Positions 8,434-16,250 of a DNA stretch of 38,853 nt are shown one piece after another. The stretch's first letter is position 1, and each line of letters begins with the position of its first letter. This DNA is from Chitinophagaceae bacterium. GTDB lineage: Bacteria; Bacteroidota; Bacteroidia; Chitinophagales; Chitinophagaceae. The notes beneath the pieces are model-generated. The model saw only the letters and a list, made by a program, of their open reading frames with translations. It was not told the DNA's origin and did no database searches. The translations under genes and the position numbers were made by a program. Where the stretch lies: assembly GCA_014879545.1 (NCBI GenBank), contig JACSRV010000113.1, positions 1-38,853 on the forward strand, given 5' to 3'.

Positions 8434-9813
8434 ATGGCAAAAATCAAATCAGCATTCTTCTGTCAGCAATGTGGATATGAGACACCGAAATGGACGGGTA
8501 AGTGTCCGTCGTGCGGTACATGGAATTCTTTTGTGGAAGAAGTGGTGCAGCGCGATGAAAAGAAACGAGGCGATATGCAGGGCTGGGAGGACGGAGACAA
8601 CAAAGAAAAAAACAAGGCGCACAAGCTGGATGAGATAGTGCATGTGGAGGAAAGGCGGCTACCAGCGCCGGATACAGAGCTTAACCGGGTGCTGGGTGGT
8701 GGCGTGGTGCCCGGATCGGTGATACTGGTGGCGGGTGACCCGGGGATAGGAAAGAGCACCTTGTTTCTGCAATGCGCATTGCAGTGGAAAACGGTAAGGA
8801 CACTTTATGTATCGGGGGAGGAAAGTGCTCAACAAATAAAGTTGCGCGCGGAGCGACTGGGGATAACTAACAACAATCTGTACCTGTTGACGGCGACCGA
8901 AACGTCGACCATCTTTAACGAAGTGAAAAAGGTGAAGCCGCAGGTGCTGATCATAGATTCTATACAGACGTTGGAGTCGCCATATGTAGAGTCGGCTGCG
9001 GGCAGTGTATCGCAGGTAAGGGAGTGTGCAGCCGAACTGCAAAAATTTGCGAAGACATCGAATATACCTGTGTTCATAATAGGTCATATAACTAAGGACG
9101 GATCTATAGCAGGACCTAAGGTATTGGAGCATATGGTGGACACGGTTCTGCAGTTTGAAGGAGACCGTCATTATGCCTACCGGATATTGCGGACACTGAA
9201 AAACAGGTTCGGATCGACGGCGGAACTGGGTATTTATGAGATGGTGCAGCAAGGAATGCGCGCTGTGACGAACCCATCTGAAATTTTATTATCTCAACAT
9301 GATGAGCCGCTGAGCGGTATTGCTATAGCTGCAACGATGGAGGCATCGAGGCCTCTGATGATAGAAGTGCAAGCTCTGGTGACGACAGCCGTGTATGGAA
9401 CGCCTCAAAGAACGGTAAGTGGAATGGACCTGAGGCGGCTGCAGTTGCTGCTGGCGGTGCTGGAGAAACGGGGCGGATTCCATTTTGGGGCGAAAGACGT
9501 GTTTGTGAACATAGCAGGTGGATTGAAAATAGAAGATCCATCGATAGAATTGGCGGTAGTGTGTTCATTATTATCTTCTTATGAAGATAAAACGTTGCCA
9601 TCTAATATTTGTCTGGTGGGAGAGGTTGGCTTAAGCGGAGAAATAAGGGCAGTGAACAGGATAGAGCAGCGGATAGCGGAGGCAGACAAATTGGGTATGG
9701 ATGTAATATTCATACCGAAGGCGAATGCAAAGGGTCTGGACCGAAAGAACTATAAGATAGAGATAAAGATGGTGAACAAAGTGGAGGATGTGTATAAACT
9801 GCTTTTTGCGTGA
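8434..9813 (+). CDS. radA: DNA repair protein RadA
   Basis: A 459-residue full-length RadA (Sms), a RecA-related helicase that drives branch migration of recombination intermediates. It has an N-terminal zinc finger (Cys10, Cys13, Cys24, Cys27 in CQQCGYETPKWTGKCPSCG), Walker A GDPGIGKST, a Walker B strand VLIIDSIQT, the RadA-specific KNRFGS motif, and the C-terminal Lon-like domain. ATG 8434 directly precedes the zinc finger and is the family start. It converges with pheS; both share the terminator at 9865-9893. Confidence 0.97.
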   Translation: MAKIKSAFFCQQCGYETPKWTGKCPSCGTWNSFVEEVVQRDEKKRGDMQGWEDGDNKEKNKAHKLDEIVHVEERRLPAPDTELNRVLGGGVVPGSVILVAGDPGIGKSTLFLQCALQWKTVRTLYVSGEESAQQIKLRAERLGITNNNLYLLTATETSTIFNEVKKVKPQVLIIDSIQTLESPYVESAAGSVSQVRECAAELQKFAKTSNIPVFIIGHITKDGSIAGPKVLEHMVDTVLQFEGDRHYAYRILRTLKNRFGSTAELGIYEMVQQGMRAVTNPSEILLSQHDEPLSGIAIAATMEASRPLMIEVQALVTTAVYGTPQRTVSGMDLRRLQLLLAVLEKRGGFHFGAKDVFVNIAGGLKIEDPSIELAVVCSLLSSYEDKTLPSNICLVGEVGLSGEIRAVNRIEQRIAEADKLGMDVIFIPKANAKGLDRKNYKIEIKMVNKVEDVYKLLFA

Positions 9814-9864
9814 TGGGATTTCAATTTATGATAAGTGGCGCTAGATAGCGATATTTAAAAAGCG

Positions 9865-9893
9865 AAAAAGGAGCCACCGAGTGGCTCCTTTTT
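9865..9893. terminator. Bidirectional terminator between radA and pheS
   Basis: A perfect 13-pair hairpin (9865-9877 with 9881-9893, loop CGA). A-rich on the left and T-rich on the right, it gives a T-run in both directions and serves both convergent genes. Confidence 0.9.
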
Positions 9894-9915
9894 TATGGAA
9901 TAATGTTTTGCGTCG

Positions 9916-10941
9916 TCACAACCCCTGGAATTGCCGGAGGAAGCGAACATCGTTCTGAGAATATAGACGGAGATCGTTCACCTGGTATTTGATCTGGGTG
10001 ATACGCTCTACGCCCATACCGAATGCGAAACCGGAATAAACCTCAGGGTCGATGCCGAAGTTGCGCAGGAGGTTGGGGTGTACCATGCCGCAACCGAGGA
10101 TCTCGACCCAGCCGGTGTGCTTGCACAGACTGCAGCCGGAACCACCACATACGGTACAGGAGATATCCATTTCGGCACTTGGCTCAGTGAACGGGAAGTA
10201 GGACGGGCGGAAACGCACCTTGGTATCGGGGCCGAACATTTCTGTAACGAAATAATAGAGCGTTTGCTTGAGATCGGCGAACGATACATTTTTATCAACG
10301 TACAGTCCTTCGAACTGATGAAAGAAGCAGTGTGCCCGGGCAGAGATAGTTTCGTTGCGATACACACGGCCGGGGCAAATAACACGAACCGGAAGCGGAG
10401 TGGTCTCGAGGATGCGCGCCTGAACTGACGATGTGTGGGTGCGTAATACCCAATCGGGGTTTTGCGCTACGTAAAAAGTGTCCTGCATGTCGCGAGCTGT
10501 ATGATTCTCGGGCATGTTGAGCGACGTAAAGTTATGCCAGTCGTCCTCGATCTCGGGACCGGTAGCGACACTGAAACCGATCTTGCTAAAGATATCTACA
10601 ATGCGATTCTCGACAATGCGCAGCGGGTGGCGCGTGCCAATAGGCAGTGGCGCACCGGGGAGACTGGTATCAATGGCCGCAGCATTGGCGTTGCCTTCGT
10701 CTTTGAGATGGGCGAACTGCTCGTAGCGACCCTCGGCAAGTTGTTTAAATGAATTGAGCAACATGCCGGCTTCTCTACGTCCTTCCGGCGGGACGTTCTT
10801 CATTTCATTTGCCAATAATTTGACAATGCCCTTGGTGCCGAGGAACCTGATACGAAATTGCTCGAGGTCGGCGGCGTTGGCGGGGTTGAAAGAATTAATT
10901 TCCTGCTCGTAGGGCAGAATCTGTTCCTGTAAGGATGCCAT
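9916..10941 (-). CDS. pheS: Phenylalanyl-tRNA synthetase alpha subunit
   Basis: A 341-residue catalytic alpha subunit of class II PheRS, which charges tRNA-Phe together with PheT. Visible are the N-terminal coiled-coil arm, motif 1 region IEDDWHNF, motif 2 HQFEGLYVD, and motif 3 GFAFGMGVERI near the C-terminus. I start it at 10941 (MASLQEQI) because the frame upstream to 11004 encodes a hydrophobic stretch foreign to PheS. A perfect TAnnTTTG element lies only 6 bases before that ATG, which supports this start. pheT is not adjacent on the left; the right neighbour is the phage-like block on the opposite strand. Confidence 0.96.
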   Translation of the reverse strand: MASLQEQILPYEQEINSFNPANAADLEQFRIRFLGTKGIVKLLANEMKNVPPEGRREAGMLLNSFKQLAEGRYEQFAHLKDEGNANAAAIDTSLPGAPLPIGTRHPLRIVENRIVDIFSKIGFSVATGPEIEDDWHNFTSLNMPENHTARDMQDTFYVAQNPDWVLRTHTSSVQARILETTPLPVRVICPGRVYRNETISARAHCFFHQFEGLYVDKNVSFADLKQTLYYFVTEMFGPDTKVRFRPSYFPFTEPSAEMDISCTVCGGSGCSLCKHTGWVEILGCGMVHPNLLRNFGIDPEVYSGFAFGMGVERITQIKYQVNDLRLYSQNDVRFLRQFQGL

Positions 10942-10947
10942 AAGGAA

Positions 10948-10955
10948 CAAAGATA
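10948..10955 (-). promoter_or_regulatory. -7 promoter element of pheS
   Basis: On the - strand this reads TATCTTTG, a perfect TAnnTTTG match, ending 6 bases upstream of the ATG, so the mRNA may be leaderless. A matching -33 TTG was not found. Confidence 0.45.
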
Positions 10956-11244
10956 TTATTTCTACGGGAACCATGAGGGAATGCAGGTGCAGGATATTCA
11001 GCAAAAATTGCGTTAATATGAGCTGCTACAACAGAGACAAACGAAAGAAAGGGGAACATGTGGCGTGCAAAGCAGAATGAAATATGTAAGCAGACTGAGT
11101 ATGAGAAGATTGGGAGCGAAAAAAAATCTATGATAAGAAGCAGACTGTCAACGATGTGGCAACAGGAGCGAATGACAGAAACGTGATTTGCGGGGCAGTG
11201 GAATGCAGAAGACCTTTGTGTCACAAAACAACGAAATCCCTATC
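10956..11244 (+). other. Spacer between pheS and the phage-like block, with two tiny overlapping frames
   Basis: No clear gene and no TAnnTTTG element facing the phage-like operon. Two short basic frames occur: 20 codons from ATG 11018, and 18 codons from an ATG at 11077 overlapping the first stop (ATGA). They may be remnants of a lost upstream gene or chance. A frame from a TTG at 11188 joins the protease frame. Confidence 0.3.
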
Positions 11245-12237
11245 ATGAGTGACAAATTGAAAAAAGCAGAGCGGAGTTATGTACTCTCGGACAGCAGTGT
11301 GAACGAATATGGGTTCAGGCTATTGACCTCGGGTTACGAGATCGAATCATTCAGGAAGAATCCGATCGGATATTATATGCATAAGCGAGAGGATGGCATA
11401 GTGCTGAAATGGGAAGACCTGCGAGTGGAAGGCGACCAGGTGCTGGGTGTGCCGGTGATAAATCTGGCAAACGCGAGAGGAGAACAGACATTGCAGGAAG
11501 CAGAAAACGGTTTCCTGAACGCAGCATCGGTGGGGCACATAGTGGTGCTGGAGTATAGTCTGGATAAAGAACTGATGCTGCCGGGCCAAACGGGACCAAC
11601 GATAACGAGGTGGTACAATAAGGAGTGCAGCCTTGTGGACATACCCGGGAACTGCAATGCGCTGACCCAATTGTATGACGCCAACGAGAACGAACTGAAC
11701 CTGGCTGATATGGGCGGGAGCAGGCAGATGTACCCGATGGGCAACCATGAGTTGCTGGCGACGATGGCCACTCATCTGAAAATGGAAAAGACAAGTGACG
11801 TACATCAAATAGGCAAGGCTGTGGAGCGACTGGCACAGAAGGCGACACAGCTGGAAGCAGAGAATCAATTGCTGTATGAAGAAAGGGCCCGACTGACAGC
11901 TACATTGGATGAAATACAAGCGAGCCGAAAGAAGGCCGAGGTGCAATCGCTGCTGGTGAGAGCACTGGAAGACAAGAAAGTGACCGTGGAATTGCGTGAC
12001 CGGCTGGCCACCGACTATGCCGGTAATCCTGACGGACTGCGCACACTAATAGCGGCAATGCCTGCATACCGGTCGATAGCCGAACAACTGAGCCAGCCGA
12101 AACAGGAGGGCAATATGGCAGACTGGACCTGGGACGACTATGAACGTAACGACCCCAGCGGGAAAAAGTTAATGGAACTGCGCGCAACAGACGCCGCTAA
12201 ATATCAGGAGCTGTTCAACGGCAAATTCAACGCCTGA
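11245..12237 (+). CDS. Prohead protease fused to a scaffold-like C-terminal region
   Basis: A 330-residue protein. The N-terminal half resembles HK97-type prohead proteases of Bacteroidota phages: SDSSVNEYGFRLL, FRKNPIGYYMHKRE with His46, and NAASVGHIV with Ser95, the likely catalytic pair. Residues ~193-235 form a charged coiled coil (QLEAENQLLYEERARL). The C-terminus ends in an acidic-basic tail of the kind seen in scaffold proteins (LMELRATDAAKYQELF). In phages this protein scaffolds capsid assembly and then cleaves itself and the coat. ATG 11245 was preferred over 11203 because similarity starts just after it. The capsid gene follows after 118 bases. No portal or terminase precedes it, which is abnormal. 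Confidence 0.78.
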   Translation: MSDKLKKAERSYVLSDSSVNEYGFRLLTSGYEIESFRKNPIGYYMHKREDGIVLKWEDLRVEGDQVLGVPVINLANARGEQTLQEAENGFLNAASVGHIVVLEYSLDKELMLPGQTGPTITRWYNKECSLVDIPGNCNALTQLYDANENELNLADMGGSRQMYPMGNHELLATMATHLKMEKTSDVHQIGKAVERLAQKATQLEAENQLLYEERARLTATLDEIQASRKKAEVQSLLVRALEDKKVTVELRDRLATDYAGNPDGLRTLIAAMPAYRSIAEQLSQPKQEGNMADWTWDDYERNDPSGKKLMELRATDAAKYQELFNGKFNA

Positions 12238-12355
12238 GCACCGTAAAAAAGCAACAAGAATTTTTTGTAGAAAAAGCTACATGCGCAGTTGTGCAGGGAT
12301 GCTAACGTGTGCAACATTGAGACATAATTCTATCACCAAACAATCATAAAAAAAG

Positions 12356-13270
12356 ATGGCAATTCAAAAAGAGATATGGCAGGACCATATAGAGGGAAAT
12401 CTATTCAAGAACAATGAGTTTCTGCTGGCGTCGACAGATGCAAGCCAGTATGTGCTGCAAGGAAAGGTAGTGCACATACCACAGGCGGGAGCAACAGCGA
12501 CTGTAGTAAAGAACCGGGCATCGGTGCCGGCAACAGTAGTGCAACGAACAGACACAGATGTAACCTATGTGCTGGATGAGTTCACCACGGATCCGATACT
12601 GATACCGAATGCGGAGAGTTTTGAACTGAGCTACAACAAGCGCGAAAGCATCCTTGCCGAATATGAGTCGTCGCTGAGGCAGACAATAGCAGAGAACCTG
12701 TTGATAGACTGGAGTCCGACGGGAGCGACAGGAACAATCATACGAACGACAGGCGTATCGACAGCGACGCACCTTGACGACACGACCGGTAACCGAAAGA
12801 AGCTGACGGTGAATGACCTGAAATACGCGCAATTGCAGATGAACAAGCAGAACATACCAATGGAGGGAAGGTATGCCCTGATAAGTGCAGACATGTTTCA
12901 ACAATTGACAGATGATATGTCGGCGACTCAATATCGCGATTTCAGCGCAGCCTATGATGTGAAAGATGGTGTGTTGGGACGACTGTTCGGTTTCAATATC
13001 ATGATGCGGGGAAGTGTAGTGAGCTATGATAACGCGACACTGCCGGAGGTGAACAGTTACGGAGCGCTGGCAGCAGCAGATGACAATGATGGTGTGCTTT
13101 GCTGGCAGGTGAGTGCAGTGGAACGTGCGCTGGGACAGATCACTTTCTTTGAACGAATAGGCGACCCTACGTACTATGGTGACATTTATAGTGTGGGTGT
13201 GCGAATGGGTGCAAGGAAACGGAGAAGCGATGCGAAGGGAATTGTGGCCATAGTGCAGGCCGCCGCTTAA
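12356..13270 (+). CDS. Major capsid protein (HK97-fold)
   Basis: A 304-residue protein with the pattern of Bacteroidota phage coat proteins: an N-terminal segment with repeated aromatics (EIWQDHIEGNLFKNNEFL), a beta-rich part (VVHIPQAGATATVV), a long helix (FELSYNKRESILAEYESSLRQ), the A-domain-like ALISADMFQQL, and a C-terminal IYSVGVRMGARKRR segment. It forms the icosahedral shell. Its presence separates this block from headless tailocins and eCIS. It directly follows the protease/scaffold gene, the usual phage order. The assignment is from pattern recognition; no structure comparison was made. Confidence 0.8.
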   Translation: MAIQKEIWQDHIEGNLFKNNEFLLASTDASQYVLQGKVVHIPQAGATATVVKNRASVPATVVQRTDTDVTYVLDEFTTDPILIPNAESFELSYNKRESILAEYESSLRQTIAENLLIDWSPTGATGTIIRTTGVSTATHLDDTTGNRKKLTVNDLKYAQLQMNKQNIPMEGRYALISADMFQQLTDDMSATQYRDFSAAYDVKDGVLGRLFGFNIMMRGSVVSYDNATLPEVNSYGALAAADDNDGVLCWQVSAVERALGQITFFERIGDPTYYGDIYSVGVRMGARKRRSDAKGIVAIVQAAA

Positions 13271-13279
13271 AAGACGAAA

Positions 13280-13552
13280 ATGTTATGTGAAATAAAAATA
13301 TGGATACTCATTGGGGCGGCCGGTGTAATGGCAACAATACTGGGCTTTACGATAAAGGTGATCACGGATCAGGTGATAAAGAGGTTGGATGAAATAGTGA
13401 CTGAGTTGAAACAGCTGACACAAGTGACCACCGTGCAGGGACAACAGATACAGGGGCTGAAAGACCAGGAAGCCATGATACACCACCGCCTCAATGAGCA
13501 TGCCGAACGACTACATGCGCTGGAGACGAGCGCAATACTTTATAAACACTAA
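13280..13552 (+). CDS. Small membrane-anchored coiled-coil protein
   Basis: A 90-residue protein starting 9 bases after the capsid gene. It has one N-terminal membrane helix (IWILIGAAGVMATILGF, residues ~7-23), then a helical coiled-coil-like region (VTELKQLTQV, GQQIQGLKDQEAMI). This architecture resembles XhlA-type phage membrane proteins associated with lysis, and also phage membrane-associated accessory proteins. It could aid release of particles or anchor them, but the position between head and tail genes is not typical for lysis. Function is inference only. Confidence 0.6.
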   Translation: MLCEIKIWILIGAAGVMATILGFTIKVITDQVIKRLDEIVTELKQLTQVTTVQGQQIQGLKDQEAMIHHRLNEHAERLHALETSAILYKH

Positions 13553-13564
13553 AATCAAGAAAAC

Positions 13565-13993
13565 ATGTTCTGTAACAAAATGAGAAAGAAGATCCGCCAG
13601 CTGGTGCAGCACTTTGACGAGTATGTTGAAGCACATGCAGAAGCTGCACTGCAGATAACAACGTCGCTGAAGGAAATGCTGGAATCGCCGGCGGCAGATG
13701 TAGTGACATTGCTGATACCAGGGGAAGCAGATGATCTGCTGAAACGACATATAATAACCGCACTGGAGAAAGCGGTAATGACCCTGACTGCAGTGAATAC
13801 ATGCGCGGGGGAAGGAGATATAAATGCAAGGATCAAGTGCCTGATGACTGAGCTGGCAAAAGCTGCACCTGAAGTAAGGGACGCGTTGTTGCATAAGCTG
13901 GCAAGCCTTATTACCGCAGCATTGGATGGAGGCAGGATGAAGCAACGGGATTATGATCTGTATGTTCAGGCAAAATATACCGCATCGAGGTAG
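13565..13993 (+). CDS. Helical protein of unknown function between head and tail genes
   Basis: A 142-residue, almost entirely helical protein without a signal peptide or membrane segment, containing runs such as KKIRQLVQHFDEYVEAH and LLHKLASLITAALDGG. It occupies the place where phages usually encode head-completion or tail-terminator proteins, but no such family is recognised. It begins 12 bases after the previous gene, so it is part of the operon. It could be a connector replacement, a chaperone or a cargo protein; I cannot tell. Confidence 0.55.
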   Translation: MFCNKMRKKIRQLVQHFDEYVEAHAEAALQITTSLKEMLESPAADVVTLLIPGEADDLLKRHIITALEKAVMTLTAVNTCAGEGDINARIKCLMTELAKAAPEVRDALLHKLASLITAALDGGRMKQRDYDLYVQAKYTASR

Positions 13994-14070
13994 GGCGATT
14001 GCCGCACCGGTGGGTAATGTTTCGGGAACAAGGGGACAACAACGAACTGTAAAACAAAAAACAAGAGAGA

Positions 14071-15249
14071 ATGGGTAGTGTAAATATTACGTTGGCCAAC
14101 GGCCAATTGGGCGGAACACTGCTGACCAATGATGGGATAGCAGGTTTGGTAGTGACCGGGGTGACCGAGGGTGCCTATACGGTGGGTACACCGATATTGA
14201 TAACGAGTGTGGCTTCTGCTAACTCCGCAGGGATAACAGAGACAGGAAATGCATTTGCCCTGCGACAGGTGAAGGAGTTTTATGCACAGGCAGGGAGTGG
14301 CGCGCAATTGTATCTGATGCTTGTGCCAGCAACGATGACTGTGGATGAGGTGGCTCAGGTGAGTGAGACAGCAGGAGCCAGGAAATTGCTGGACTATTCG
14401 GGAGGCAGGATAAAATTGCTGGGAGTGCTGAGTGACGACGCGGCTGTGATTGCAGCAGGATCGGTGGTGACTGTGACCAATGGTTTGAATGAGGATGTAT
14501 ATGCTGCGGCGACCAACATGGCTGCACTTGCGCAGGAGTACTTTGAAGCACACAAGCCATTCAGAGCTGTGATCGGGGGAACAAGTTATTCGGGTACAGC
14601 AGCAAGTCTCACTGATATGACAGCGGGCGGGTCGAATAACCGGACTGCTATTGTGATAGGAGATACGGTTGCGGGTAAGGCGGCATGTGTGGGGTTGGTA
14701 TTGGGTGTACTGTCAACAGTGCCTGTGCAACGAAAGATAAGCAGGGTTCGTAACGGACCACTTTCGAATACCGGTGCATTTCTTGCGACAACAGCACTTG
14801 CTTCTGTTGCAGAAAGCTTGCCGGTAATAGCAGGAAAGGGATTCATCACATTCATTACCTACCCGAACACAACAGGTTATTATTTCTCAGGTGATCCGAC
14901 CTGTGCCGCAACGACGGACGATTACAGTGTGCTGGCGAGGGGACGAGTGATAGACAAGGCACATGTGCTGGCATATTCAACATTTGTGCAGGTAGTGGAT
15001 GATGAAGTGCCGGTGACCACAGATGGAACATTGGAACCCGGATTCTGCAAATGGCTGAGCCAGCAGATCGAGAACCTGATCAATAATACGATGACCGCTA
15101 ACAGGGAGATAAGTAGCGTGACTTGTTTTATAGACCCGGAGCAGAATATACTAAGTACTAACCAACTGAATGTAGTGATAGGAATTGTGCCGATAGGCTA
15201 CGCGACGCAGATAGAGATCAGCCTTGGTTTCAATAATCCAGCAATTTAG
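14071..15249 (+). CDS. Tail sheath protein (DUF2586-like)
   Basis: A 392-residue protein resembling the contractile sheath family DUF2586 found in Bacteroidota myophage-like clusters. It starts with MGSVNITLANGQLGG, which would dock to the tube or neighbours. The middle contains the alpha/beta core (AQLYLMLVPATMTVDEVAQ, RIKLLGVLSDDAAVIA). The end, IEISLGFNNPAI, is the typical strand that links sheath subunits. It is the motor of a contractile tail. It lies immediately upstream of the tube gene. The frame is intact, so the tail is probably still able to contract. Confidence 0.82.
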   Translation: MGSVNITLANGQLGGTLLTNDGIAGLVVTGVTEGAYTVGTPILITSVASANSAGITETGNAFALRQVKEFYAQAGSGAQLYLMLVPATMTVDEVAQVSETAGARKLLDYSGGRIKLLGVLSDDAAVIAAGSVVTVTNGLNEDVYAAATNMAALAQEYFEAHKPFRAVIGGTSYSGTAASLTDMTAGGSNNRTAIVIGDTVAGKAACVGLVLGVLSTVPVQRKISRVRNGPLSNTGAFLATTALASVAESLPVIAGKGFITFITYPNTTGYYFSGDPTCAATTDDYSVLARGRVIDKAHVLAYSTFVQVVDDEVPVTTDGTLEPGFCKWLSQQIENLINNTMTANREISSVTCFIDPEQNILSTNQLNVVIGIVPIGYATQIEISLGFNNPAI

Positions 15250-15289
15250 AAGGACTGAATAATCATTAACGTAAAAAAGAATCAAAGGG

Positions 15290-15724
15290 ATGCCGACAAT
15301 ACCATTTTTCGATAGTAAAGACTGTGAATGGGCAGACATGACCGTAACAGTGGCGGGTTCGAACCTGACCAAGATAAGGGGACTGAAATACAAGGCCCTG
15401 AAGGATAAACAATTGCTACATGCAGCAGGTGATGAGCCCATAAGCATTCAGGGTGGGAAGCGCACCTATGAGGGCCATATAAAAGTGCTGAAGGGTGCGC
15501 TGGATGATATGAACAAGGCGGCGCTGCTTGCGGCTGGCGATGATATACTTGATCTGCAATTTGATATAGTGATCACGTACAAGGCTAAGGGATCGAGAGG
15601 CTTGCAGACAGATACCCTTGTGGGTGTAGAGATAAAGGAGTTTGAGAAAGGATGGGACCAGGGTGCGAAGCATATGGATGTGACGTTGCCGATCGTATTC
15701 ATGAAACTTGTTTCTGTACAATAA
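15290..15724 (+). CDS. Tail tube protein
   Basis: A 144-residue beta-rich protein just after the sheath, the standard position and size for the inner tube of contractile tails. Landmarks are the N-terminal strand WADMTVTVAG, the basic loop GGKRTYEGHIKVL, and the C-terminal strand MDVTLPIVFMKLVSVQ. Hexamers stack to form the rigid tube propelled by the sheath. It sits in the operon 40 bases after the sheath gene and 12 bases before the chaperone gene. Confidence 0.78.
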   Translation: MPTIPFFDSKDCEWADMTVTVAGSNLTKIRGLKYKALKDKQLLHAAGDEPISIQGGKRTYEGHIKVLKGALDDMNKAALLAAGDDILDLQFDIVITYKAKGSRGLQTDTLVGVEIKEFEKGWDQGAKHMDVTLPIVFMKLVSVQ

Positions 15725-15736
15725 TCTTTCAAAGAA

Positions 15737-16060
15737 ATGAACGAACAGAACAGCAGGCCGACAGGTAGTGTATCAGATGGCCAAATAAAAGAATGGAAGG
15801 CTACCCACAAGCATGGTATCTACTCGATAGAAGTTGAGGGGCATATTGCCTACTTCAAGAACCCCGGAAGACATGAGTTGAATTGCGCGATGAGTAAGGC
15901 AGATAATGAGCGAGCGCTGGACATGTATGAAGAGCTGGCATCGTTGACCTTCATTGGGGGAAGTGATGAACTGCTGCGCGACGATCAGATGTTCATAGGT
16001 GTTTGTCAGGAGTTGAAGGTGAAACTGGAAGGGAAAAAGGCGGTACTGGTAAACTTATAG
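15737..16060 (+). CDS. Tail assembly chaperone, short (unshifted) form
   Basis: A 107-residue protein between tube and tape measure, the place of P2 gpE or lambda gpG. It has a strand-rich N-terminal half (HGIYSIEVEGHIAYFKNP) and a helical part with acidic residues (ADNERALDMYEELASL). It ends at a TAG at 16058-16060, just after the slippery run GGGAAAAAGG at 16031-16040. A second open frame in -1 phase continues to 16227. Chaperones of this kind coat the tape measure while the tail tube polymerises. The family call is from position and frameshift architecture, not from sequence similarity alone. Confidence 0.7.
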   Translation: MNEQNSRPTGSVSDGQIKEWKATHKHGIYSIEVEGHIAYFKNPGRHELNCAMSKADNERALDMYEELASLTFIGGSDELLRDDQMFIGVCQELKVKLEGKKAVLVNL

Positions 16061-16227
16061 AGGGGTCGCGCGGAGGTCCGGCGCACGATCCCGTTGGATT
16101 TATGGAGACGATACTAGAATATCATTTGCCGGGTTTGGACCACCGAGAGTTGAGTGACGAGGAGTTTGCAAGGAAAGTAGCGCATCTGAATTACATACTT
16201 CAACGGGAGCGGCCTTCAGATGAGTAA
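15737..16227 (+). CDS. Tail assembly chaperone, long form by -1 ribosomal frameshift (predicted)
   Basis: Slippage of one base back at AAG (16037-16039, read as AAA 16036-16038) would join residue 101 of the short form to the downstream frame from GGC 16039, giving a product of about 163 residues ending ...QRERPSDE. The added part holds the acidic helix LSDEEFARKVAHL. This mirrors lambda gpG/gpGT and P2 E/E', where a minor long form binds the tape measure. Without slippage the extension could start only at a weak TTG 16003 or the internal ATG 16102, which argues for frameshifting. Confidence 0.6.
16031..16040 (+). other. Probable -1 frameshift site (slippery run)
   Basis: GGGAAAAAGG is read in zero frame as GGG AAA AAG G. 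The A-AAG step allows tRNA-Lys to re-pair after moving back one base. It closely resembles lambda's GGGAAAG site in base content. A GC-rich potential stem, roughly 16067-16084, lies downstream, further away than is usual for a stimulator. Confidence 0.55.
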
Positions 16228-16250
16228 GCGTAGGAAAAAGGAGAGCAGAG

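Noticed and set aside
8298-8480. Short + frame running into the radA start
   Set aside because: Overlaps radA in another frame, no family, and covers the likely radA promoter.
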